Below are positions 25,087-54,351 of a stretch of DNA of 64,000 nt, piece by piece. The stretch is from assembly GCF_023094165.1 (NCBI RefSeq), contig NZ_JALMDK010000007.1, positions 475,782 through 539,781 on the forward strand, read 5' to 3'. The notes below the pieces were generated by a model. The model saw only the letters and a list, made by a program, of their open reading frames with translations, did not search any database and was not told where the DNA came from. Source of the stretch: Crossiella sp. S99.2. Its GTDB lineage: Bacteria; Actinomycetota; Actinomycetes; Mycobacteriales; Pseudonocardiaceae. The position numbers and the translations under genes were made by a program. Positions within the stretch are counted from its first letter, which is position 1. The number at the start of each line of letters is the position of its first letter.

Positions 25087-28000
25087 ATGAGCAGCGACGA
25101 CAAGGTCCTCTCCTACCTCAAGAAGGTCACCGCCGAGCTGCACACCACCCGGCAGCGGCTGCGTGAGGCCGAGGCGGCGGTTGACGAGCCGATCGCCATC
25201 GTCGGCATGGGCTGCCGGTTCCCGGGCGGGGTGGCCTCGCCGGATGACCTGTGGGACCTGGTGCAGCGCGGCGGTGACGCGATCACGCCGTTCCCCAAGG
25301 ACCGTGGCTGGGACCTGGAGAACCTGTTCGACCCGGACCCGGACGCGGTGGGCAAGACCTACGTCACCGAGGGCGGATTCCTCGACGGGGCAGGCGATTT
25401 CGACGCCGCGCACTTCGGCATGTCCCCGCGCGAGGCGATGGCCACCGACCCGCAGCAGCGCCAGCTGCTGGAAACCGCGTGGGAGACCTTCGAGGACGCG
25501 GGCATCAACCCGGCCTCGTTGCGGGACAGCGATATCGGCGTGTTCACCGGCGTGGCCACCAACGGCTACTCGATGAACGCCGACAGCTCCCTGGACGAGT
25601 ACCAGGGCTACCTGGCCACCGGCAGCGCGAACAGCGTCGCCTCCGGCCGGATCTCCTACTCCCTCGGCCTGCTCGGCCCGGCCGTCACTGTGGACACCGG
25701 CTGCTCCTCCTCCCTGGTCGCCATGCACTGGGCCGTGCAGGCGCTGCGCGCGGGCGACTGCTCGATGGCGCTGGCCGGTGGCGCGATGGTGATGGCGACG
25801 CCCGGCGCGTTCGTGGTGTTCTCCTTGCAGCGCGGCATGGCCAAGGACGGGCGCTGCAAGTCCTTCGCCGACGCCGCCGACGGCACCTCCTGGAGTGAGG
25901 GCGTCGGCCTGATCCTGCTCGAACGCCTCTCCGTCGCGCAGCGCAACGGGCACCAGGTGCTCGCGGTGATCCGCGGCACCGCGGTCAACCAGGACGGCGC
26001 CTCCAACGGCCTCACCGCACCCAGCGGACCGGCCCAGCAGCGGGTGATCCGGCAGGCGCTGGCCTCGGCCGGACTCACCCCGACCGACGTGGACGCGGTG
26101 GAAGCCCACGGCACCGGCACGGTGCTCGGCGACCCGATCGAGGCGCAGGCCGTGATCGCCACCTATGGGCAGAACCGGCCCGAGGACCGGCCGCTCTGGC
26201 TCGGCTCGCTCAAGTCCAACATCGGGCACACCCAGGCCGCCGCCGGAGTCGGTGGCGTGATCAAGATGGTGCAGGCACTGCGACACGGTGTGCTGCCCAA
26301 GACTTTGCACGCCGACGAGCCGACGTCCAAAGTGGACTGGTCGGCTGGGGATGTCCGGCTGCTGGCCGAAGCCCAGCCCTGGCCCGAATCCGACCGGCCG
26401 CGCCGCGCGGGCGTGTCCTCCTTCGGCGTGAGCGGCACCAACGCGCACCTCATCCTGGAACAGGCCCCGGCACCCGAAGCCGTCGAGGAAACCCCCGAAC
26501 CGGCGGGCCTGGTCTCCGCCGGTGGTGTGGTGCCGTGGGTGCTCTCCGCCGCTGTCCCGGCCGCGCTGCGCGCCCAGGCCACCCGGCTCGCCGCGCAGCC
26601 CGAGGGCAGCCTGGTGGACATCGGGTTCACCCTGGCCAGCTCCCGCGCCGTGCTGGACCACCGTGCGGTCGTCGTCGCCGCCGATCGTGCGGAAGCCGTT
26701 GCGGGACTTGAGGCCCTGGTGGCTGACGAGACCTCCAACGCGGTGGTGAGCGGCCGGACCGTGGTCGAGGGCAAGACCGTGTTCGTCTTCCCCGGCCAAG
26801 GCGCGCAGTGGGTAGGCATGGGCGCCGACCTGCTCAAGGATTCGCCGGTGTTCGCCGCCCGGATGGCCGAATGCGCGGCCGCCCTGGACCCGCTGACCGG
26901 ATTCTCCTTGCTGGAGGTCATTGGAAGCGGCGGCGACCTGGACCGGGTCGACGTCGTGCAGCCCGCCTCCTTCGCCGTGATGGTCTCCCTGGCCGCCGTG
27001 TGGGAGGCTGCCGGGGTCAAGCCGGACGCGGTGATCGGCCACTCCCAGGGTGAGATCGCCGCCGCCTGCGTCACCGGCGTGCTCTCCCTCGAAGACGCCG
27101 CCAAGGTCGTGGTGCTGCGCAGCCAGGCCATTGCCGAGGACCTGGCCGGACGCGGCGGCATGATGTCCGTGGCCGCGCCCGCCGACAAGATCGACCTGAC
27201 CCAGTGGGCCGGGCAGCTCTCGGTCGCCGCGATCAACGGCCCGACCGCCACCGTGTTCGCCGGTGACGTCGCCGCCCTCGCCGAGCTGGAAGCCCGCTGC
27301 ATCGCGGAGGGCTACCGGACCCGGGTCATCCCGGTGGACTACGCCTCGCACAGCCACCAGGTGGACGCCATCGCCGACCGCCTGCGCGAAGTCCTCGCCG
27401 ACCTCACCGTGCAGCCGGGCACCGTGCCCTGGTGGTCCACTGTGGACAGTCAGTGGATCGAGCCGGGCACCGCCGACGCCGAGTACTGGCTGCGCAACCT
27501 GCGCCAGACCGTGCAGTTCACGAATGCCGTGCGTTCGTTGGCCGAGGCCGGTTTCGGTGCGTTTGTGGAGGCCAGCAGCCACCCGGTGCTCACCGCGCCG
27601 ATCCAGGAGGCCCTGGACGAGCTGGAACTGGACAACACCGTGGTCACCGGCACCCTGCGCCGCGAGGACGGCGGCGCGACCCGGCTGCTGCTCAGCCTGG
27701 CCCACCTGCACGTGCACGGCGTCACCGTGGACTGGACCGCGCTGTTCACCGGCGCGGGCGCGCAGCGGATCTCCTTGCCCACCTACGCTTTCCAGCACCA
27801 GCACTACTGGCTGGAACGCAGTGGCATGTCCGGCGACCTGACCAGCACCGGCCTCGGCAACGCCGACCACCCGCTGCTCGGCGCGGTCGCCCAGCTGCCC
27901 GACACCGGCGGCACCCTGCTCACCGGCCGCGTGGCCCGCGCCAGTCACGGCTGGCTGGCCGACCACATCGTCGGCGACTCGGTGCTCATCCCGGGCGCGG

Positions 28001-30555
28001 CCCTGGTCGAACTCGCCATCCGGGCCGGTGACGAGGTCAACTGCCCGACCCTGCGCGAACTGGCCATCGTCCGCCCGGTGGTGCTGCCCGACGACAGCCC
28101 GGTGTTCCTCCAGGTCCTGGTCGGCGCGGCCGACGGCAACGGGGACCGGGACATCCGGATTTACTCCCGCTTCGCCGGTAGTCCACAGTGGACGGAGAAC
28201 GCCACCGGCACCCTGGGCGCCGACCTCCCAGATGCCCCCGCCCCGGTCGCCGCCTGGCCGCCCGCGGGCGCGGAAGCGCTGTCCGTGGCCGACCAGCCCG
28301 GCATGGAAGCCGCCTGGACCAAGGACGGCGAGGTCTACGCCGAGGTCCGCCTCGCGGAGAACTACAGCAAGTCCGCCAGCCGCTTCGGCCTGCACCCCGC
28401 ACTCCTGGACGCCGCCCTGCGCGCCAGCGCCTTCGCCGCCCCGCAGGAGACGGGGGAGGGCATGCTGCTGCCGTTCTCCTGGAACGAGGTCCAGCTGCAC
28501 GCCGCGGGCGCGAGCGCGGCCCGGGTGCACCTGCGGGTCACCGGCGCGGACACCCTGGCCATCACCCTCACCGACTCCGCGGGCGCGCCGATCGCCAGCA
28601 TCGGCTCGCTGATGATGCGCACCGTCGACCCGGCCCAGCTCCAGGCTTCCAGTGGCCCGGCCGTGGGCGGGGACGCGCTGTTCGAGGTGCGCTGGCGGCA
28701 ACTCACCGCCGAAAGCACCAGCACCGCCGTGGTCCTGGGTGACAGCGAGCTGGCCGAGGCCCTCCTGCGCGGTGGCGCGGTCGGCGAGCCCTCCGGCAGC
28801 TTCGCCACCCTGGTCGAGGCGCGCGGCGGGCATGTGCCCGAGTTCGTGCTGCTGCCAGTGGCGGCCAGCGTCGGCGATCTCGCGGACGCGGCCCGGCAGT
28901 CGGTCACCCAGACCCTCACCGCCATCCAGGACTGGCTGGCCGACGACCGGTTCGCCGAGGCCCGCCTGGTCGTGGTGACCGCCCAGGCCATCGGCACCGG
29001 CCCCGAGGACAAGCTCAACGGCATCGCCGACGCGGGCGTGTGGGGCCTGGTCCGCACCGCCCAGTCCGAGTACCCCGGCCGGTTCGTGCTCGCCGACATC
29101 GACGGCACCGACGAATCCGCCACCGCCCTGCTCGCCGCGCTGGGCAGCGGGGAACCGCAGCTCGCCGTGCGCGCGGGCGCGGTCACCGTGCCGCGCCTGG
29201 CCCGCGCCGAGGCGGCCGAGCCGAGCTGGCAGTGGCCCACCGAGGGCACCGTGCTCATCACCGGCGGCACCGGCAAACTCGGCAGCGAACTCGCCCGGCA
29301 CCTGGTCACCCAGCACGGCATCCGGCACCTGATCCTGGCCAGCCGCACCGGCCCCGACGCAACCGGCGCAGCCGCGCTCACCCAGGAGCTGACCGAGCTG
29401 GGCGCGGAGGTCCGGGTGGCCGCCTGCGATATCGCCGACCGCACCGCGGTCAAGGAACTGCTCAACTCGGTGCCGTCCGAAGCCCCGCTCACCGGCGTGG
29501 TGCACACCGCGGGTGTGGTGGGCGACAACCTGCTGCCCAACCTCACCGCCGATCAGCTCGCCCAGGTGCTGCGCCCCAAGGTGGACGCCGCCCTGGTCCT
29601 GGACGAGCTGACCCGCGACCACGAGCTGACCGCCTTCGTCACCTACTCCTCCATCGCCGGGCTCACCGGCGGCCCCGGCCAGGGCCCCTACAGCGCCGCC
29701 AACGCCTTCCTGGACGCCCTGGCCTACCGCAGGCGCGCCCAGGGCCTGCCCGCCACCTCGATCGCCTGGGGCCTCTGGGGCGGCGACGGTGGAATGGGTG
29801 GCGCGCTCGCCGAAGCCGAGTGGGCCCGGCTGCGCCGCTCCGGCATGATCCCGATCGAACCCGCGCAGGGACCCGCGATGCTGGACGCGGTCACCGCCGT
29901 GTCCACCGCCCTGGTCGTGGCCGCGCCGCTGGACCTGCGCGCGGTGGACCGGGACGCGGTGCCCGCGCTACTGCGTGGCCTGGTGCGCGGCACGGCCGCC
30001 GGCGAGGCCGTCAGCCCCGCCGCGGCCAGCAGCCGGGGCGCCGAGCTGACCGCGAAGCTGGGCGGGCTCAGCGAGAAGGAACAGGAGACCCTCCTGGCCG
30101 ATCTGGTCGCCACCGAGTGCGCGCATCTGCTCGGCTACGACAACCACGCCGACCTGGACCGGCTGCGCGGCTTCGTCGACCTCGGCATGACCTCGCTCAA
30201 CGGGGTCGAGCTGCGCAACGTGCTCGGCGCCCGCACCGGCCTGCGCCTGCCCGCCGCGCTGATCTTCGACTACGCCAACATCCTCGAACTCGCCCGCTAC
30301 CTGCGCGGACAGCTCGTGGACAGCGCGGGGGAGGGGGCCGCGTTCACCGAACTGGCCCGCCTGGAGGCCGCCGTGGCCGGCTCCGAACTGGATGAGGAGT
30401 CGCGGACAAAACTGGTAAATGGCTTGGCCCAACTCCTGTGGACTCTTCAAGACGGCCGCGCCCAGCCGGGAGCGGATCAGCACGAGGTCGGCCTCGCCAC
30501 GGCGAGTGACGACGAGATGTTCGCTCTGATCGACGAGGAGCTGGGGCTGAGCTGA
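25087..30555 (+). CDS. Type I modular PKS, one module: KS-AT(methylmalonyl)-DH(degenerate)-KR-ACP (1822 aa)
   Basis: The start is the ATG preceded by GGAGA (25076-25080), giving a docking helix MSSDDKVLSYLKKVTAEL. Domains: KS 34-460 with DTGCSSS (Cys206), AT 564-905 with GHSQGE and YASHS (methylmalonyl), DH 927-1202, KR 1385-1625, ACP 1649-1745 (GMTSLNG), C-terminal docking 1746-1822. The DH keeps the first His (residue 960, HIVGDSVLIP) but the segment that normally carries YGPxF is missing and the second motif is LLDAALR, with Arg for Gln/His, so dehydration is doubtful. The KR has VGD in place of LDD and PYSAAN, and looks active. The product is therefore hydroxyl or, less likely, alkene, with an alpha-methyl. 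It sits 42 nt before the next PKS gene, presumably in the same transcript. Confidence 0.96.
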   Translation: MSSDDKVLSYLKKVTAELHTTRQRLREAEAAVDEPIAIVGMGCRFPGGVASPDDLWDLVQRGGDAITPFPKDRGWDLENLFDPDPDAVGKTYVTEGGFLDGAGDFDAAHFGMSPREAMATDPQQRQLLETAWETFEDAGINPASLRDSDIGVFTGVATNGYSMNADSSLDEYQGYLATGSANSVASGRISYSLGLLGPAVTVDTGCSSSLVAMHWAVQALRAGDCSMALAGGAMVMATPGAFVVFSLQRGMAKDGRCKSFADAADGTSWSEGVGLILLERLSVAQRNGHQVLAVIRGTAVNQDGASNGLTAPSGPAQQRVIRQALASAGLTPTDVDAVEAHGTGTVLGDPIEAQAVIATYGQNRPEDRPLWLGSLKSNIGHTQAAAGVGGVIKMVQALRHGVLPKTLHADEPTSKVDWSAGDVRLLAEAQPWPESDRPRRAGVSSFGVSGTNAHLILEQAPAPEAVEETPEPAGLVSAGGVVPWVLSAAVPAALRAQATRLAAQPEGSLVDIGFTLASSRAVLDHRAVVVAADRAEAVAGLEALVADETSNAVVSGRTVVEGKTVFVFPGQGAQWVGMGADLLKDSPVFAARMAECAAALDPLTGFSLLEVIGSGGDLDRVDVVQPASFAVMVSLAAVWEAAGVKPDAVIGHSQGEIAAACVTGVLSLEDAAKVVVLRSQAIAEDLAGRGGMMSVAAPADKIDLTQWAGQLSVAAINGPTATVFAGDVAALAELEARCIAEGYRTRVIPVDYASHSHQVDAIADRLREVLADLTVQPGTVPWWSTVDSQWIEPGTADAEYWLRNLRQTVQFTNAVRSLAEAGFGAFVEASSHPVLTAPIQEALDELELDNTVVTGTLRREDGGATRLLLSLAHLHVHGVTVDWTALFTGAGAQRISLPTYAFQHQHYWLERSGMSGDLTSTGLGNADHPLLGAVAQLPDTGGTLLTGRVARASHGWLADHIVGDSVLIPGAALVELAIRAGDEVNCPTLRELAIVRPVVLPDDSPVFLQVLVGAADGNGDRDIRIYSRFAGSPQWTENATGTLGADLPDAPAPVAAWPPAGAEALSVADQPGMEAAWTKDGEVYAEVRLAENYSKSASRFGLHPALLDAALRASAFAAPQETGEGMLLPFSWNEVQLHAAGASAARVHLRVTGADTLAITLTDSAGAPIASIGSLMMRTVDPAQLQASSGPAVGGDALFEVRWRQLTAESTSTAVVLGDSELAEALLRGGAVGEPSGSFATLVEARGGHVPEFVLLPVAASVGDLADAARQSVTQTLTAIQDWLADDRFAEARLVVVTAQAIGTGPEDKLNGIADAGVWGLVRTAQSEYPGRFVLADIDGTDESATALLAALGSGEPQLAVRAGAVTVPRLARAEAAEPSWQWPTEGTVLITGGTGKLGSELARHLVTQHGIRHLILASRTGPDATGAAALTQELTELGAEVRVAACDIADRTAVKELLNSVPSEAPLTGVVHTAGVVGDNLLPNLTADQLAQVLRPKVDAALVLDELTRDHELTAFVTYSSIAGLTGGPGQGPYSAANAFLDALAYRRRAQGLPATSIAWGLWGGDGGMGGALAEAEWARLRRSGMIPIEPAQGPAMLDAVTAVSTALVVAAPLDLRAVDRDAVPALLRGLVRGTAAGEAVSPAAASSRGAELTAKLGGLSEKEQETLLADLVATECAHLLGYDNHADLDRLRGFVDLGMTSLNGVELRNVLGARTGLRLPAALIFDYANILELARYLRGQLVDSAGEGAAFTELARLEAAVAGSELDEESRTKLVNGLAQLLWTLQDGRAQPGADQHEVGLATASDDEMFALIDEELGLS
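27435..27447. repeat. 13-nt palindrome GTCCACTGTGGAC
   Basis: Perfect copy at the AT position homologous to the 22548 copy, but with central T instead of A. Confidence 0.8.
28181..28193. repeat. 13-nt palindrome GTCCACAGTGGAC
   Basis: Perfect copy in a degenerate DH, read in another frame (SPQWT). Confidence 0.8.
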
Positions 30556-30597
30556 CCCCACCGCCTCGTCGCGACGCGGAAGGGCAACGAGGCGCAC

Positions 30598-51048
<20,451 letters not shown>

Positions 51049-51102
51049 CAGCACGAAACACTGCGCGTTTCCGCGTTGGCGAGGTAGCAGAGTGAAGGAC
51101 GG

Positions 51103-51206
51103 CCGGTACGGGGAGGAACCACGGCGTAATGCCGAGGCCGTACCGGTCACCCAGTAAGGCCCCGTGGGCTGGGGTCAGGCGCGACGACGCCCTGACCCCA
51201 GCCCAC
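51103..51206. terminator. Tandem inverted repeats between convergent genes (probable bidirectional terminator)
   Basis: Two structures follow the stop of the four-module polyene-type PKS. The first has arms CCGGTACGG (51103-51111) and CCGTACCGG (51138-51146), with a small inner CGGC/GCCG pair. The second has perfect 16-bp arms GTGGGCTGGGGTCAGG (51164-51179) and its complement (51191-51206) around an 11-nt loop, ending 8 nt before the minus-strand SDR stop. No long T run follows on the plus strand, which is common in high-GC actinomycetes. Confidence 0.75.
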
Positions 51207-51213
51207 GACCATG

Positions 51214-51966
51214 TCAGCCGTGCGGCCCGCCACTGACGTAAAGCACTTGCCCCGTAACAAAATCCGCATCCTCAGCCGCGAAGAACAGCACCGCCCGCGC
51301 GATGTCATGCGGCGTCCCGATCCGCCCCCGCGGAATCGACTTCGCCTGCACCTCCAGGTGCTCCGCCAAGGTTCGCCCAGCCCGAGCCGCGCTCACCGTG
51401 GTCATCGCGGTCTGCACCACCCCGGGCCCCACCGCGTTCACGGTGATCCCGAACGGCGCGAGGTCCAGCGCAGCCGCCCGGGTCAACCCTTCCAGGCCAG
51501 CCTTGGCCGCGACGTAGTTGACCCGCTCGTCGTCCCCGAGCGCGGAAATGCTGGAAATATTGACGATCCGCCCCCAGCCCGCCGCCCGCATGCCCGGCGC
51601 CGTTGCCTTGAGCAACAGGAAACTGCCCCGCAAATGCGTGTCCAGCACTGAATCCCAGTCGGCAAGCGGCATGTCCAGGACCGGGTTGTCCCTGGCAAAC
51701 CCGGCGTTGTTGACCAGGATGCCCACTGGTCCCCAGGCCGCCGTCACCTCGCCAACCGCTCGGTCGACACCGCCGGGATCACTGACGTCAGCGGACACCG
51801 CCAACGCCGATCCACCGGCCGCCCGGATCTCCTCGACCACCCGGGTCGCGGCCCTGTCCACCCGGTCCAGCACCGCGACCCGATGCCCCAGGCCCGCCAG
51901 CGCCTGCGCGATACCCGCTCCAATACCGGACCCACCGCCGGTGACCACCGCTACCCGTGACTGCAT
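51214..51966 (-). CDS. SDR-family oxidoreductase (FabG-like ketoreductase)
   Basis: A 250-residue classical short-chain dehydrogenase/reductase. The N-terminal TGGGSGIG (residues 9-16) is the nucleotide-binding loop; NNAG and the Ser...Tyr-x3-Lys set in SSISALGDDERVNYVAAK form the active site. The C terminus GQVLYVSGGPHG is typical of FabG-like members. The start MQSRVAVVTG was chosen because the frame upstream has no family similarity. It probably reduces a keto group with NAD(P)H, substrate unknown. It is the only minus-strand gene in the window, convergent with the large PKS and divergent from the serine hydrolase. It could tailor the ketone left by the reductase-free PKS module, but a general role is equally possible. 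Confidence 0.9.
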   Translation of the reverse strand: MQSRVAVVTGGGSGIGAGIAQALAGLGHRVAVLDRVDRAATRVVEEIRAAGGSALAVSADVSDPGGVDRAVGEVTAAWGPVGILVNNAGFARDNPVLDMPLADWDSVLDTHLRGSFLLLKATAPGMRAAGWGRIVNISSISALGDDERVNYVAAKAGLEGLTRAAALDLAPFGITVNAVGPGVVQTAMTTVSAARAGRTLAEHLEVQAKSIPRGRIGTPHDIARAVLFFAAEDADFVTGQVLYVSGGPHG

Positions 51967-52093
51967 GCCCGCATCCTGCGGACGGCCCACTCGCCACCAC
52001 CAGGTATTTAGCTGGAGCTGTGGCTGTCCACGAGCCGATCGCCCCGATTTCGGGCAGCATGGACCGGGAACACGACACCGGTGGGGGAGTCCG
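51967..52093. promoter_or_regulatory. Divergent intergenic region (SDR / serine hydrolase) with a small inverted repeat
   Basis: These 127 nt separate two divergent starts, so they should hold both promoters. A short inverted repeat, CCCGA-TT-TCGGG (52043-52054), could be an operator. I see no convincing -10/-35 pair. GGGGGAG (52084-52089 region) is the ribosome-binding site of the rightward gene. Confidence 0.35.
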
Positions 52094-53182
52094 ATGATGC
52101 CTGTTCGCGCCGCCGCGGCCCTGTGCGCGCTGCTGCTCCTGAGCACGCCGAGCCAAGCCGCCGCGGCCCCCGATCCACTGCGGGAGGCGGTTCAGCGCGA
52201 CACCACCGCCCTGGTCGCCACCGGCGTCATCGGCGCCCAGTACCGGGTCACCCGCACCGGAGCGTCCTTCCCTGTCGGCGCGGGCACCACCCGGCTTGGT
52301 GGCAACCAGCCGGTCCCGCTGGACGGCCGATTCCGCATCGGCAGCATCACCAAGACCTTCGTCGCCACCACCACCCTGCAACTGGCCGGCGAAGGCCGCC
52401 TGGACCTGGACGACCCGGTGTCCCGCCACCTGCCCGGCCTGCTGCCCTATCCCGAGGTCATCACGGTCCGGAACCTGTTGCAGCACACCAGCGGTCTCTG
52501 GGACCACATCGCGCCGATCGGCGAGTCCCCCCAACTCTTCCTGGACCGCCGCTTCGACCACCGCACACCCCTGGACGCCGTGCGGGCAGCCACCCAGCGC
52601 CCACTGGAACACCCGCCGGGCGCCAAGTTCGCCTACACCAACACCGGCTACGAGGTCCTGGCCCTGCTCATCGAGAAGATCACCGGCCGCCCGTGGACCG
52701 CGGAGGTCCGCCGCCGAATCCTGCAACCCCTGCGCCTGTCCCACACCCGCACCCCGAGCGACCACCCGTTCCTGGACGGCCCCCACGCCCACGGCTACCT
52801 CCGGGTGGACGGCCGCCTCCACGACGTCACCACGCACAACCCCACCGTCTGGGGCGCCGGCGGCGGCATGACCTCCACCACCGCCGACCTGGACCGCTTC
52901 CTCACCGCCCTGCTGAGCGGCCGATTGCTGGCCCCCGCCCAGCAGGCCGAACTGACCCGCACCACTCCGGTCAGCGAAGGCTGGGGACTGGGTCTCCGCG
53001 GCCTGACCTTCCCCTGCGGCGTCCAGGTCTGGGGCCACACCGGCGGCCTGTTCGGCTATCTCAGCCTCGCTTTGAGCACCGCTGACGGGAGCAGGCGGAT
53101 TATCGGGTCGGTCACCACGGTGGACACAGAGGCTGACGGGGCGGCCTACCTCAAGGTCGTGCAGACCGCGCTCTGCGGCTGA
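52094..53182 (+). CDS. Secreted serine hydrolase, beta-lactamase class C / DD-carboxypeptidase (R61-like) family
   Basis: A 362-residue protein that starts with a signal peptide: a short basic stretch, a hydrophobic run AAALCALLLL, and an Ala-rich likely cleavage site near residues 22-26. Penicillin-binding motifs are present: SITK (Ser84, Lys87), YTN (Tyr181) and HTGG (His315), the last as in Streptomyces R61 carboxypeptidase. It should act outside the membrane on a peptide, ester or beta-lactam-like bond; the natural substrate cannot be told. ATG codons at 52094 and 52097 are both possible, with GGGGGAG upstream. Unlike the PKS genes around it, it has no evident biosynthetic role. Confidence 0.88.
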   Translation: MMPVRAAAALCALLLLSTPSQAAAAPDPLREAVQRDTTALVATGVIGAQYRVTRTGASFPVGAGTTRLGGNQPVPLDGRFRIGSITKTFVATTTLQLAGEGRLDLDDPVSRHLPGLLPYPEVITVRNLLQHTSGLWDHIAPIGESPQLFLDRRFDHRTPLDAVRAATQRPLEHPPGAKFAYTNTGYEVLALLIEKITGRPWTAEVRRRILQPLRLSHTRTPSDHPFLDGPHAHGYLRVDGRLHDVTTHNPTVWGAGGGMTSTTADLDRFLTALLSGRLLAPAQQAELTRTTPVSEGWGLGLRGLTFPCGVQVWGHTGGLFGYLSLALSTADGSRRIIGSVTTVDTEADGAAYLKVVQTALCG

Positions 53183-53257
53183 GGCCGGTCACCAAATCGG
53201 TTGGCCCCCGACCGCGGAGCTGGCATGCTGCCCGGGTCCAGGGGTGGGGGAGGACGC

Positions 53258-54310
53258 ATGGCTGTGTTCGCGTGCGCGCAATGCGACGCCGTACTGACCA
53301 ATCCGGTATCGCGTATCGCCCTCCCGGTGCACGCCCACCAGAGCTACGGGCACACCCTGCTTCCCGCACTCATGGAGCCGGGCACCTACGCCGTCGACCC
53401 GGAGCCCGCCGGCCCGCCCTGGCGGCGCTGGAGCGAGATCGGCGAGGACGCGGCAGCCGCGCGCGGTGTGTTCGCGCCGATGTACTCCCTCTCCTGCGGC
53501 GAACCGGGAGCGATCGTCCTCGCGCCGGGTGACCTCTACGGCACCGTCCTGATTCCCGACCGACTGGACGGCTACTGCCTGGGGGTGGCCGGGAGCGACG
53601 GCCCCAACCTGGCCTGCGAGCGTTGCGGACAACCGGTCGCGACCCGCATCGACGACTGCTCGTACTGGCAGGAGGCCCGGCTCGCCCCGCACGCCGTGCG
53701 TCAACTACCCATCGCCGGACCCGCGGACCGACCGCTCGGTTGGGCGGAGCTGGTGGCGGCGAGTGAGCCCTTCCCGCCAATCGATCTGTCCGGGTGGAGC
53801 GACCCGCGCTGGGAGGCGGCGACCGGGATGACGCTGGCCTTGCTCCTGGCAGCATCAGACGGCGCACCCGTCACCGTCCCCGACGGCCCGCTCGCGGACC
53901 TGTTCCGCCGCCCACTCGACGCGCTGCTCCCGCCGGGCCCACCGGCGAAGCGGGCGGCCCTGGCCGGACCCGGCCTGCCCACCGCCGCCGCGGACATCGC
54001 CCTGGTGCCACGCCACCCGCAGACCGGCGAGCCATGGCAGCCGCAGAGCACCGCGATCCCCGTGCCGCTGGCGGTCGAGGTGTGGACGCACCTCGTCTTC
54101 CACCCCGTGCAGCGGCCGATTCCGGTCAGTGGCGGCCTGCCCGTGAGCGTCCTGCGCGACGATCCGCTGCCGCGGCATCCACTCGGCCCGACCCGGCCTG
54201 ACCTGGACGTATTCCGGCACACCCTGGCCCGGCTGCCCGCCGTCCGGGAGCCGTGGCTGCGCAAGATCTACGAGCTGGTGCGGGAGCGGCCGTACTCCGT
54301 CCCGTTCTAG
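53258..54310 (+). CDS. Conserved-looking hypothetical protein with two CxxC pairs
   Basis: A 350-residue protein I do not recognise. The start is the ATG after GGGGGAGG (53246-53253), giving MAVFACAQCDAVL; the frame extends further upstream but that part is low-complexity. Two CxxC pairs (Cys6/Cys9 and Cys120/Cys123) could jointly bind one zinc ion, as a split zinc ribbon. The region between holds hydrophobic strands and a YCLGVAGSDGPN segment. No signal peptide or membrane helix is seen. It follows the serine hydrolase by 75 nt in the same direction and precedes the TIGR03084-type gene by 41 nt, so the three may be cotranscribed. No function can be given. Confidence 0.75.
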   Translation: MAVFACAQCDAVLTNPVSRIALPVHAHQSYGHTLLPALMEPGTYAVDPEPAGPPWRRWSEIGEDAAAARGVFAPMYSLSCGEPGAIVLAPGDLYGTVLIPDRLDGYCLGVAGSDGPNLACERCGQPVATRIDDCSYWQEARLAPHAVRQLPIAGPADRPLGWAELVAASEPFPPIDLSGWSDPRWEAATGMTLALLLAASDGAPVTVPDGPLADLFRRPLDALLPPGPPAKRAALAGPGLPTAAADIALVPRHPQTGEPWQPQSTAIPVPLAVEVWTHLVFHPVQRPIPVSGGLPVSVLRDDPLPRHPLGPTRPDLDVFRHTLARLPAVREPWLRKIYELVRERPYSVPF

Positions 54311-54351
54311 CCTGGCGTCACTTCCGTCGCCGCAGGTGAAAGTGATACCGG

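Noticed and set aside
51967..52146. N-terminal extension of the SDR to position 52146
   Set aside because: The extra 60 residues have no family similarity and cross the divergent promoter region; MQSRVAVVTG gives the usual SDR length.
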